Assembly: GCF_026626335.1 (NCBI RefSeq)
Contig: NZ_JAPNTZ010000028.1
Coordinates: 1 to 64,000, forward strand
Length of the DNA stretch: 64,000 bases
DNA from: Paractinoplanes pyxinae
Lineage (GTDB): Bacteria > Actinomycetota > Actinomycetes > Mycobacteriales > Micromonosporaceae
Direction: 5' to 3'
Below the pieces are notes generated by a model, which was given only the letters and a program-made list of their open reading frames with translations, was not told the DNA's origin and searched no databases. This document shows, one piece after another, positions 1 to 8,455 of the stretch. Positions within the stretch are counted from its first letter, which is position 1, and each line of letters opens with the position of its first letter. Made by a program: the position numbers and the translations under genes.

Positions 1-283
1 GGCCAAGGCGGTCGATTCCGGCTCCCGGCAGTTCGACGACGCCACCAGCTCGTTCCGCCGCATCGCCGGGCTCGTCTCGACCACCAGCGACGCCACCCGC
101 GAGATCGAGCTGTCGACCAAGCAGCAGACCACCGCGGTCGAGCAGGTCAACATCGCCGCCTCGGACACGGCCCGGGTCACCCGCGAGACCGAGGCCAGCG
201 CCGTGCAGACGAAGCAGACCGCGGCCCACCTCACCACCCTCTCCGGCGAGCTGCTGGACCTGGTCGGCACCGGACGCCACTGA
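1..283 (+). CDS. Methyl-accepting chemotaxis protein, C-terminal part (partial)
   Basis: The gene enters from the left edge; the reading frame begins at base 2 and ends at a TGA at 281-283. The 93 visible residues form an alpha-helical, Ala/Thr/Gln-rich stretch with repeated Thr-Thr-Glu and Lys-Gln pairs, typical of the cytoplasmic adaptation helix at the end of a chemoreceptor signalling domain. Such helices carry Glu/Gln sites modified by CheR and CheB. The stop overlaps the CheA start (TGATG), so the receptor and kinase are translationally coupled. Sensor and membrane parts are outside the window, so the ligand cannot be inferred. Confidence 0.8.
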   Translation, partial: AKAVDSGSRQFDDATSSFRRIAGLVSTTSDATREIELSTKQQTTAVEQVNIAASDTARVTRETEASAVQTKQTAAHLTTLSGELLDLVGTGRH

Positions 284-2436
284 TGGCGGAAAGGGATCCA
301 CTCCGCTACTTCCGAATAGAGGCCAAGGAGCTGGTCGACCAGATCAGCGCCGGCGTCCTCGATCTGGACCAGCAGCCCGAGGCCGACGTGGTGGCCCGGC
401 TGCTGCGGTTCGCGCACACCCTCAAGGGCGCGGCCCGGGTCGTGAAGCAGCAGGAGATCGCCGACCGGGCCCACGAGTTCGAGGAGGTGCTGGTCCCGCA
501 CCGGGATGAGGCCACGCCGGCGCTGGCGGCCGACCAGATGCGCGAGCTGCTGCGCCTCAACGACGAGATCTGCGGGTACGTGGACTCGCTGTCCGCCCCC
601 GCCCCGGCGCCCGAGCCGGCCGCGCCCGCCGAACCGGCCGTGCCTGCTGAACCGGGTATGCCGGTGCGCACGGTCCCCCTGAACGCGCCCGAGAACCAGG
701 CCGAGGTGGACGAGGCCCGGGAGGACGCCGAGCTGGCCCGGGGCGCCGCCGCGGCCGCCGACCGCCCCGAGCGGGCCGCCACCGCCGACCTCGACGAGCT
801 GCTCGACGCGATCAGCGAGGCCAGCGCCCGCATCGCCCCGCTGCGCGACGGCGGCCGGACGCTGGGCCGCCTGCACCGCAAGGTCGAGACGCTGGGCGAG
901 CGCATGCGGGTCGGCCGCACCACCGTCAGCGACGCCTCGGCCCGCACCTCGGTGCGCCGCCTCGCGGGCGAGCTGGGCGCGCTCGGCCGCCGCCTCACCG
1001 ACGCCGTCGACCAGGTCGAACGCGAGCTCGACGAGGTCCGCGGCCGGGCCGAGGGACTGCGCCTGGTGCCGGCCGGCTCGATCTTCACGGCGCTGCGCCG
1101 GGCCGTGCGCGACGCCGCCGACGCCGAGGGCAAGCGGGTGCGGTTCCAGGCCACCGGGGCCGACGTGCGGATGGGCCCCAACCTGCTCAACCTCATCAGC
1201 GGCGCGTTCCTGCACGTGGTGCGGAACGCGGTCGTGCACGGCATCGAGCCCGAGGACCAGCGGCTGGCCGCCGGCAAACCGGCCGAGGGCACGGTCGGCG
1301 TGCACGTCGAGCGCCGCGGCCGGTACGCCGAGTTCCGCTGCACCGACGACGGGCGCGGCTTCGACCTGGCCGCCCTGCGCCGCACGGCCGAGGAGCGCGG
1401 CCTGATCGGCCCCGGCGCCAACCCCGGCCCGCAGGGGCTGATCGACCTCGTGCTGCACGGCGGGATCAGCACCGCGCCCGGGGTCACCGAGGTGGCCGGC
1501 CGCGGCATCGGCATGGACGTCGCCCGGGACGTGGCCCTGCAGCTGGGCGGCGAGGTGTCCATCGCCAACCGGCCCGGGCAGGGCGCCACCGTCCGCTTAG
1601 TCGTGCCACTGACCCTGCTCAGCATGAACGGCCTGATCGTCGAGACCGGCGGCACCACCGCCACGATGCCGCTGGACGCCGTGCGCCGGTGCGTGCGTCT
1701 GGGGGCCGACGAGGTGGCCGCGGCCACCGCCACCGCCCGGCTCGCCCACGAGCGCGAGGTGCTGCCGTTCCTGCCGCTGGCCCAGGCCCTGCGGGTCGCG
1801 CCGGCCGAGGAGGAGCCGCGCTCCGGCGTCGCCGTGGTGCTGGCGGCCGACCGCGACACCGTGGCCATCGGCGTCGACCGGCTGGCCGGCATCTCCACGC
1901 TGGTCGCCCGCCCGCTGCCCGACCTCGCCCCGGCCGCCCCGGTGATCGGCAGCGTCTCGATCGACCTGGACGGCAACCCCCGGCTCGTGCTGGACGCGCA
2001 CGGGCTGGTGGCCGAGGCCCGCCAGGAGAGCGCGACCGCCCGCGGCGACGCCTCGGCCTCGGCCAAGCCCCGGATGCCGATCCTGGTCGTCGACGACTCG
2101 CTGACCACCCGCATGCTCGAGCGCAGCATCCTCGAGTCGGCCGGCTACGAGGTGGACCTGGCCGCCTCGGGCGAGGAGGGCCTGGAACGGGCCCGCAGCC
2201 GCGAGTACGGGCTGTACCTGTCGGACATCGACATGCCCGGCATCGACGGCTTCACGTTCGTGGCGCGCGCGAAGGCCGATCCGCAACTGGCCCACGTGCC
2301 GGCGATCCTGGTCAGCTCGCGGGCCAGCGCCGAGGACAAGCGCCGGGGCACCGAGGCGGGCGCGGCCGCGTACGTGATCAAGGGCGAGTTCAACCAGGAG
2401 GAACTGCTGGCGCACATCCGGAGGCTGATCCTCTGA
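283..2436 (+). CDS. cheA: Chemotaxis-type histidine kinase CheA with C-terminal receiver domain
   Basis: 717 residues. An N-terminal HPt domain carries the phosphorylatable His45 in A-H-T-L-K-G-A. An Ala/Pro-rich linker (about 105-130) follows, then a coiled dimerisation region. The ATP-binding domain has the N box H-V-V-R-N-A-V-V-H-G, the D-D-G-R-G-F motif and G-R-G-I-G-M. A CheW-like regulatory domain comes next, and a C-terminal receiver with V-V-D-D and phospho-Asp in L-S-D-I-D-M-P. No separate P2 domain is evident. The fused receiver suggests a phosphate sink or internal relay, as in Frz-like and other alternative chemosensory systems. The gene overlaps the receptor gene before it and cheB after it by TGATG junctions. 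No cheW, cheR or cheY is visible downstream. Confidence 0.93.
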   Translation: MAERDPLRYFRIEAKELVDQISAGVLDLDQQPEADVVARLLRFAHTLKGAARVVKQQEIADRAHEFEEVLVPHRDEATPALAADQMRELLRLNDEICGYVDSLSAPAPAPEPAAPAEPAVPAEPGMPVRTVPLNAPENQAEVDEAREDAELARGAAAAADRPERAATADLDELLDAISEASARIAPLRDGGRTLGRLHRKVETLGERMRVGRTTVSDASARTSVRRLAGELGALGRRLTDAVDQVERELDEVRGRAEGLRLVPAGSIFTALRRAVRDAADAEGKRVRFQATGADVRMGPNLLNLISGAFLHVVRNAVVHGIEPEDQRLAAGKPAEGTVGVHVERRGRYAEFRCTDDGRGFDLAALRRTAEERGLIGPGANPGPQGLIDLVLHGGISTAPGVTEVAGRGIGMDVARDVALQLGGEVSIANRPGQGATVRLVVPLTLLSMNGLIVETGGTTATMPLDAVRRCVRLGADEVAAATATARLAHEREVLPFLPLAQALRVAPAEEEPRSGVAVVLAADRDTVAIGVDRLAGISTLVARPLPDLAPAAPVIGSVSIDLDGNPRLVLDAHGLVAEARQESATARGDASASAKPRMPILVVDDSLTTRMLERSILESAGYEVDLAASGEEGLERARSREYGLYLSDIDMPGIDGFTFVARAKADPQLAHVPAILVSSRASAEDKRRGTEAGAAAYVIKGEFNQEELLAHIRRLIL

Positions 2437-3512
2437 TGATCCGTGTCCTGCTCGTGGAGGATTCCGCGACCATGCGCCACCACCTGCGCGAGTCGCTCGC
2501 AAGCGACCCGGAGCTGCAGGTGGTGGGCGAGGCCACCGACGGCGGCGACGCGGTCGAGATGGTCGCGCGCCTGCGCCCCGACGTGGTGACCATGGACATG
2601 ATGCTGCCGACGATGAGCGGCCTGGTCGCCACCGAGCACATCATGGCCGAGCACCCGACGCCCATCCTGGTCGTCTCGTCGGCCGACCGGCGCGAGCTCT
2701 TCAGCACGTACAACGCCCTGGCCGCGGGCGCGGTCGACGTGCTCGAGAAGCCCCGCGGCGACGCCACCGACGCCGACTGGGGGCGGCGGCTGTGCGCGGC
2801 CGTGCGCCTGGTCTCGCGCATTCGCGTGATCACTCATCCCCGGGCCCGGCTGGACGGGCGGGGCCGCTCGCGGGTCGAGCCGCCCGCTCCTCCGCCGCCC
2901 ACACCCGCGGCGCCGCCTTCGATCGACGCCGTGCGCGCCGTCGCGCTGGGCGCCTCGACCGGTGGACCGGGCGCGCTGACCGATCTGCTGCGCGCGCTGC
3001 CGGCCGGCTTCCTGCCGCCGGTGCTGTGCGTGCAGCACATCGCGGCCAGCGAGCCGTTCGCCGTCGCCTTCTCGGACTGGCTGGCCGGGCAGACCGGCCG
3101 CGACGTGAGCTACGCCCGCGACCGCACCCCCTTGGCCGCGCTGACCGGCCGGGTCGTGCTGGCCCCGCCCGACCGGCACCTGGTGGTGCGCGACGGCATG
3201 GTGCGGGTCACCGACGGGCCGCCCCGGCACTCGTGCCGGCCCTCGGTCGACGTGCTGTTCGAGTCGGTGGCCGCCGAGTACGGCCCGATGGCGGCCGGCT
3301 GCCTGCTCACCGGCATGGGCCGCGACGGCGCCGAGGGCCTGCTGACCATGCGCTCGCGGGGCGCGGTCACCTTCGCCCAGGACGAGGCGAGCTGCGTGGT
3401 GTACGGCATGCCGCGCGAGGCCGCCCTGCTCGGCGCGGCCGCCTACGTGCTGCCGCCGGCCCGGATCGCCGCCCGGCTGGCCGAGCTGCAGCCCGCGGGG
3501 AGCCGGCGATGA
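2436..3512 (+). CDS. cheB: Chemotaxis response regulator protein-glutamate methylesterase CheB
   Basis: 358 residues, starting at the ATG that overlaps the cheA stop. The receiver (1-120) has the acidic pair E9-D10 and phospho-Asp54 in T-M-D-M-M-L-P. A Pro-rich linker (about 140-162) joins the methylesterase domain. The catalytic triad is visible: Ser174 in G-A-S-T-G-G-P, His201 in V-Q-H-I and Asp297 in G-M-G-R-D-G. The enzyme removes methyl groups from (or deamidates) receptor glutamates when phosphorylated by CheA. It ends in an ATGA overlap with the following hybrid kinase, so the four genes form one translationally coupled unit. Confidence 0.94.
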   Translation: MIRVLLVEDSATMRHHLRESLASDPELQVVGEATDGGDAVEMVARLRPDVVTMDMMLPTMSGLVATEHIMAEHPTPILVVSSADRRELFSTYNALAAGAVDVLEKPRGDATDADWGRRLCAAVRLVSRIRVITHPRARLDGRGRSRVEPPAPPPPTPAAPPSIDAVRAVALGASTGGPGALTDLLRALPAGFLPPVLCVQHIAASEPFAVAFSDWLAGQTGRDVSYARDRTPLAALTGRVVLAPPDRHLVVRDGMVRVTDGPPRHSCRPSVDVLFESVAAEYGPMAAGCLLTGMGRDGAEGLLTMRSRGAVTFAQDEASCVVYGMPREAALLGAAAYVLPPARIAARLAELQPAGSRR

Positions 3513-5497
3513 CCCAGCGCGTGCTCATCGTGGACGACAGCCTCACCGTGCGCATGGACCTGCACGAGGCGTTCGAGGCCGACGGCTTCGGCACCATCCT
3601 GTGCGCGACCGGAACCGAGGCCCGGGCCGCCTTCGTGGGCGACGAGTTCGACGTGGCCGTGCTCGACGTGCTGCTGCCCGACGCCGACGGGCTGGAGCTG
3701 CTGACCGAGCTGCGCGGCCTGCCCAGCCGGGCCCGGGTGGTCACCGTGCTGCTCAGCACCGAGGACGAGGTGGCCGACCGGCTGGCCGGGCTGCGCATCG
3801 GCGCCGACGAGTACGTCGGAAAACCGTACGATGCAGGATACGTCGTGGCCCGGGTGCGCCAGCTGCTGCGGGACGGCCCGGCCCGCTCCGACGACCGCAC
3901 CACCGTGCTCATCGTGGACGACAGCATGACCTTCCGCGAGCAGCTGCGCGAGCTGCTCGAGGGCGAGGGGTACGCCGTGCTGACCGCCCCCAGCGGCGAG
4001 GACGGCCTGCGGGTGGCGGCCGACCGCCGGCCCCAGGCGGTCATCGTCGACGGCGTGATGCCCGGCATCGACGGCGCCACGGTGATCCGCCGCATCCGCC
4101 TCGACCCGGCCCTGCGCGACACCCCGTGCATTTTGATGACGGCGGCCGACGACTACGCCACCGAGCTGCAGATGCTCGACGCGGGGGCCGACGCGTTCGT
4201 CCGCAAGCAGCAGAACCTGGCCATCGTGCCGGCCAAGCTGAACGCGGTCCTGCGGCAGAGCACCGAGCAGCTGCCGATCGAGGTCGGCAGCCTGCACGGG
4301 CCGAGCAAGGTGCTGGCGCTGACCCCGGACCGGCAGCGGCTGACCGAGCTGGCGGCCGCGTTGCGCGACGAGGGCCACGACGTGATCCCGGTGGCGGCCA
4401 CCGAGGACGCGCTCGACCTGCTGGCCGAGCAGCCGGTCGACTGCATCGTGCTGGGCCTGGGCCTGGCCGGCGACCTGGGCCGGGAGGCCTGCCGGAGGAT
4501 CAAGGAAGTCCCGGTGATCGGCGAGACACCGGTGGTGATGACCGGGTCGACCGACGACGACATGCTGGCCTGCCTGGCCTCGGGGGCCGACGACTACGTA
4601 CGGGCCGACTCGGGGGCCGACGCGCTGCGGGCCCACGTCCGCACGCAGATCCGCCGCAAGCAGTCGCACGACGAGAGCCGGCGCATCCGCGAGGAGCTGA
4701 TGCGCCGCGAGCTGGACGCGGCCGAGGAACGGTCGGCCCGCCAGCTCGCCGAGACCCGGGCCGCCCTGGTCGAGGAGCTGGAGTGGCGCAACCGCGAGCT
4801 GGAGGCGTTCAGCGGCTCGGTCTCGCACGACCTGCGGGGGCCGCTGCAGGTGATCAGCAGCTTCGCCGAGCACATGCTGGACGACGAGGACGACCCGCTC
4901 AGCCCGGAGGCCCGGCGCCGGCTGAGCCGGATCCAGGCCGCCGCCCACCGGATGGCCGACCTGGTCGAGTCGCTGCTGATCCTGGCCCGGGCCAGCCGGG
5001 GCGACCTCCGCCGGGCCGAGTTCGACCTGACCACTACGACGTGGCAGGTGATCGCCGAGGTCGAGGCGCGCGACCCGGAGCACAAGGTCGCCTTCACCGT
5101 GACCGAGGGCATGGAAGCTGACGCCGACGAGGGCCTGGTCCGGGTCATCCTGGAGAACCTGATCAACAACGCCGTGAAGTTCACGCGCAAGGTCGAGCAC
5201 CCGGCGATCGAGGTGGGCCGGGCCGATCAGGGCTTCTACGTACGCGACAACGGCGCCGGCTTCCCCGCGGGCAAGGCGGGCGAGCTCTTCCGGCCGTTCG
5301 CCCGCCTGCACAGCGCCGAGGACTTCCCGGGCACCGGCATCGGCCTGACCACCGTGCACCGGGCGATCGAGCGGCACGGCGGCGAGATCTGGGCCGAGGG
5401 CGAGGACGGGCGCGGCGCGACCTTCTGGTTCACGCTGCCGCCCGCCCCCGACCCCGGCGGACCGGACCGGCGGGGTCAGGCCCGCCGGAACGGCTGA
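3509..5497 (+). CDS. Triple-receiver hybrid sensor histidine kinase
   Basis: 662 residues with no membrane segment. Receiver 1 (about 3-120) has phospho-Asp53, and receiver 2 (about 131-250) has Asp181. Receiver 3 (about 266-385) has Gly316 at the phospho-acceptor position and lacks the usual acidic pair and the Lys-Pro, so it is a pseudo-receiver. A coiled coil leads to a HisKA domain with His440 in S-V-S-H-D-L-R-G-P. The HATPase has an N box (I-L-E-N-L-I-N-N-A-V-K-F) and G boxes (D-N-G-A-G-F, G-T-G-I-G-L). It is likely an output or integration kinase that receives phosphate from the fused-receiver CheA. It is the last gene of the operon; its stop lies 3 bases from that of the convergent amidase gene. 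Confidence 0.9.
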   Translation: MTQRVLIVDDSLTVRMDLHEAFEADGFGTILCATGTEARAAFVGDEFDVAVLDVLLPDADGLELLTELRGLPSRARVVTVLLSTEDEVADRLAGLRIGADEYVGKPYDAGYVVARVRQLLRDGPARSDDRTTVLIVDDSMTFREQLRELLEGEGYAVLTAPSGEDGLRVAADRRPQAVIVDGVMPGIDGATVIRRIRLDPALRDTPCILMTAADDYATELQMLDAGADAFVRKQQNLAIVPAKLNAVLRQSTEQLPIEVGSLHGPSKVLALTPDRQRLTELAAALRDEGHDVIPVAATEDALDLLAEQPVDCIVLGLGLAGDLGREACRRIKEVPVIGETPVVMTGSTDDDMLACLASGADDYVRADSGADALRAHVRTQIRRKQSHDESRRIREELMRRELDAAEERSARQLAETRAALVEELEWRNRELEAFSGSVSHDLRGPLQVISSFAEHMLDDEDDPLSPEARRRLSRIQAAAHRMADLVESLLILARASRGDLRRAEFDLTTTTWQVIAEVEARDPEHKVAFTVTEGMEADADEGLVRVILENLINNAVKFTRKVEHPAIEVGRADQGFYVRDNGAGFPAGKAGELFRPFARLHSAEDFPGTGIGLTTVHRAIERHGGEIWAEGEDGRGATFWFTLPPAPDPGGPDRRGQARRNG

Positions 5498-5500
5498 GCT

Positions 5501-7726
5501 CTATTTGACGTACGTAAGCCCGTCCGAGATGACGGTCGGGCGGCCGCTGGTGCCGGCGACCACGACGGAGACGGTGTGCACCTTGGCCGTCAGCGCCTTG
5601 ACCCAGATCGTCTGGCGGTGGCTCGTGGCCGATGCCTTGGTGTCCACCGTGGCCACCTTCACGCCGTCCACCAAGATGTTCGCCTGGCCCGTGGACGGGG
5701 TGCGGGTGAAGGTCAGCGCGGCCGAGCGCCCGTTGAACGTGTAGGCCAGCTTGGCGTTCCTGGCCGACGCGGCCAGCGCCTTGCCGCCCAGGTAGGTCGT
5801 GGCGGCCGACCGGGTGCTCCAGGCGCCGGTGCGCTTGGCCGACGTCTCGGGCATCTGGACGATCGTCCGCGAGACGGTCGAGACGCCCTGGTTGTAGGCC
5901 ATGTCCTGGGCCCGTACGGAGTACGTCACGGCCACGTTCGGCTTGACTGTCGCGTTCCACACCGTTGACGTGCCGAGCATCGACACCTGGTTCGGCGACA
6001 GGGACTGCTGACGGGCGATCTTGCCGTTGTTGTCGGCCGACTTGAAGTTGACCGCCACCGGCACCGAGGTGGCCGAGTAGGTGCCGGTCTTCAGCGCCAC
6101 CGTCGGCGGGGTGGGGAAGGTCGGACTGGTCACGTCGCCGATGACCTTGGTGACCGGGGTGATGTCGGTGGCGCCGGTCTCGTGCACCACGCGGACGGCC
6201 ACGTTGTGCGAGCCGGGCGACACGGTGATCGGCGCCGAACTGGTGGTGGAGGTCGTTACCACCTTGCTGTCGACCAGCACGTCGAACCGGCTGATCCTCC
6301 CCGGGTCGCCGCCGACGGTCCAGTGCACCTGGCCCTTGTCGTGCAGGTAGTAGGGGCCGGTGGTCGGCTCGCCGCCGGTGACCGAAGTGATGGCCAGGCC
6401 GGGCAGCGCCGCGCGGCCGCGGATCTGGCCCAGCAGCGGGTAGAACAGGTCGCCCGGGCATTCCGTCTCGGCGCCGTCGCGGTGACCGGCGATGCGCGGG
6501 AAGGTCACCACCGTGCCCTTGGGCCACTTCATGCCGTCGATGCCGGCGACCAGCGTCGTGGTGCTCGTCGGGTCGTTGCCGTACGCGCCGAGGCGGGACG
6601 CCGCCAGCTTGGCGATCGAGGTGAGGGCGGCGTTGCTCGGCCGCACCTTGGTGTAGTCGCCGATCAGCGCGATGCCGGCCGTCCCGGTGTTGAACCCGGC
6701 CACGTGCGCGCCCACCACCGCCTTGCTGACACCGCCCTTGCGGCCCTCGTAGATCGTGCCGCAGTTGTCGACGAGGAAGTTGTAGCCGATGTCGTCGAAG
6801 CCCTCGGAGATGTCGGTGGCCATGATGGCCCGGACGAAGTCGGGGGCGTCGGCGCACGTCTTCGGGAACTCGGTGCCGGTGTGGTGCACCCAGACCAGCT
6901 TCACGCCCTCCTGGGCGATCGTGGGCGGCGCCTTGACCAGGCTCTCGTTGGCCTTCCAGCCGGCCCGGGAGACGTAGGCGGGCATCGGCGGCTTCGGCAC
7001 ACCCGGCGGCACGGTGGTCGGCGCCGCGGAGGTGGCCGTGGTGGTCGGCGGGGCCGCGGTCGTCGCCGGCGGCTTGGTGGAGGTCGTCGCCTCCGGGGTG
7101 GGTGTCCCGGTGACGATCGCGGGCGGCGGCGCCTTGGGAATCGTCGGAACGGTCGGCGTCGGAGCCGGCTCGCCGCCGCCGCGGCCGCCCTCCTGCGCGT
7201 TCGGGTCGATCAGCTTGAGCAGCAGACCGGCCGGCAGCGGCTTGGCGGCGGCGCCGACGAGCCGGGCCGCCACGCCGTCCGAAGGCCCGGTCCAGAGCGG
7301 GGCGGTGCGGCCGCGCACGCGGGACCGCTCGCCGGCCAGGTCGGCCGCGTCCTCGGCGATCGACAGCGATTTCCAGCCGGTCCACTGGCCGGTGCGGGCG
7401 CTGCGGGTGCGCACCTGCACGGTCCCGTCGGGCGCGTCCTTGGGGCTGTTCCAGCTGACGCTGACCATGCTGAACTTCTCGGTCGGCCGCTGCGGCAGCG
7501 AGAACTTGCGGCCCAGCTTCCCGAGGTCGACCTGGTCGATGCGGATGCCGGACGGCTTAGCGGCGGGCGCGGCGGCCGGGACCGCCACCGGCGGCAGCGC
7601 GGCCGCCGGTTCGTCCGACATGAACGTCGCCACCCCGCCCGCGGGCCAGGTCAGGACGGCCACTCCGCCGCCTGCCGCCAGCACCGCAGCCGCGCTCCCT
7701 ATGCCTATCGCCCATCGACGCCGCAC
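5501..7726 (-). CDS. Secreted peptidoglycan-recognition/N-acetylmuramoyl-L-alanine amidase
   Basis: 741 residues with an N-terminal Arg-rich, hydrophobic export signal (about 4-30). A non-catalytic region (about 60-175) and a Thr/Pro-rich linker (about 185-245) precede an Amidase_2/PGRP domain (about 250-435). Probable zinc ligands are His281 (H-H-T-G), His415 (A-G-H-R-D) and Cys423 (E-C-P-G); Tyr315 sits in I-G-Y-N-F. About 300 residues of Ig-like, beta-rich sequence follow. The enzyme should cleave the lactyl-amide bond of peptidoglycan outside the membrane. Actinomycetes carry many such large secreted PGRP amidases. The gene is monocistronic and convergent with the chemosensory operon. Confidence 0.88.
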   Translation of the reverse strand: MRRRWAIGIGSAAAVLAAGGGVAVLTWPAGGVATFMSDEPAAALPPVAVPAAAPAAKPSGIRIDQVDLGKLGRKFSLPQRPTEKFSMVSVSWNSPKDAPDGTVQVRTRSARTGQWTGWKSLSIAEDAADLAGERSRVRGRTAPLWTGPSDGVAARLVGAAAKPLPAGLLLKLIDPNAQEGGRGGGEPAPTPTVPTIPKAPPPAIVTGTPTPEATTSTKPPATTAAPPTTTATSAAPTTVPPGVPKPPMPAYVSRAGWKANESLVKAPPTIAQEGVKLVWVHHTGTEFPKTCADAPDFVRAIMATDISEGFDDIGYNFLVDNCGTIYEGRKGGVSKAVVGAHVAGFNTGTAGIALIGDYTKVRPSNAALTSIAKLAASRLGAYGNDPTSTTTLVAGIDGMKWPKGTVVTFPRIAGHRDGAETECPGDLFYPLLGQIRGRAALPGLAITSVTGGEPTTGPYYLHDKGQVHWTVGGDPGRISRFDVLVDSKVVTTSTTSSAPITVSPGSHNVAVRVVHETGATDITPVTKVIGDVTSPTFPTPPTVALKTGTYSATSVPVAVNFKSADNNGKIARQQSLSPNQVSMLGTSTVWNATVKPNVAVTYSVRAQDMAYNQGVSTVSRTIVQMPETSAKRTGAWSTRSAATTYLGGKALAASARNAKLAYTFNGRSAALTFTRTPSTGQANILVDGVKVATVDTKASATSHRQTIWVKALTAKVHTVSVVVAGTSGRPTVISDGLTYVK

Positions 7727-7782
7727 GTTGTCCCCCGTTTGATCAAGTCAAAAAGCCGGGCGTGAGGCTATCGAAAGAGTTC

Positions 7783-8433
7783 TCAGCCCGCCATCCCGAA
7801 CCAGGGCCGGCAGGGCGGGAAACCGGTCACAGTCACGTCGGCGCCGGGCCAGTGGCCGGCCGTGAGCCGGAAATGCCGGAGTTCGACCACGTCGCCGCCG
7901 GTGTCGACGATCGTGCTGACCCCGTTCTCGGCGTACCCGACCCGGCGCGAGACGCCCAGCGAGGCCGCGTTGGTGGTGGTGGCCGAGGTGATCGCGGCCG
8001 TCGCGCCGAGCTCGCCGAAGGCGAACTGCAGCATCGCCGTACGCATGGCGACCCCCACGCCGCGGCCGCGCACGTCGGGAACGAGCCACGACGCCGAGTC
8101 CACTGTGCGCAGAGCCGGGAAGTTGTCGCCCTCCAGCGTCTGCACCCCGACCAGCCGGCCCTGATGCGAGACCGCGAAGTGCAGCACCCACGACTCCGGC
8201 GACCAGGTGCCGAGCGCCCGCCAGTAGCCCTGGCAGAACAGCCGGCGCTCGTTCTCCTCGTAGGTCAGCGAGTCGTACATCGCCAGCCGCGGGTCGTGCC
8301 CCACGTCGCCCGGCAGCACCGAGGCCAGGTGGGGCAGGTCGGCCTCGGTCATCGGGCGCAGCAGCACGTCGCGGAAGGCCAGCCGGAGGCCGAACAGGGG
8401 CCAGAACTCGTCCATCCCTGCTGTATAGCCCAC
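7783..8433 (-). CDS. GNAT-family N-acetyltransferase
   Basis: 216 residues from a GTG at 8433; an ATG six codons in (8415, M-D-E-F-W) is an equally good start. The fold matches RimJ/RimL-type acetyltransferases: L-R-P-M-T-E-A-D-L near the start, and the acetyl-CoA loop in V-R-G-R-G-V-G-V-A-M, followed by the A-T-T-T-N-A-A-S strand-helix. The last 30 residues extend past the usual fold end. The substrate, an amino group of a protein or small molecule, cannot be read from sequence. The gene lies between the amidase and the ABC permease, in the same direction. Confidence 0.82.
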   Translation of the reverse strand: MGYTAGMDEFWPLFGLRLAFRDVLLRPMTEADLPHLASVLPGDVGHDPRLAMYDSLTYEENERRLFCQGYWRALGTWSPESWVLHFAVSHQGRLVGVQTLEGDNFPALRTVDSASWLVPDVRGRGVGVAMRTAMLQFAFGELGATAAITSATTTNAASLGVSRRVGYAENGVSTIVDTGGDVVELRHFRLTAGHWPGADVTVTGFPPCRPWFGMAG

Positions 8434-8455
8434 CGGCCGGCCTTCCGCCTGGCGG

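Noticed and set aside
306-2129. Large minus-strand frame opposite cheA
   Set aside because: Ser/Arg-rich shadow frame typical of GC-rich coding DNA; cheA is certain.
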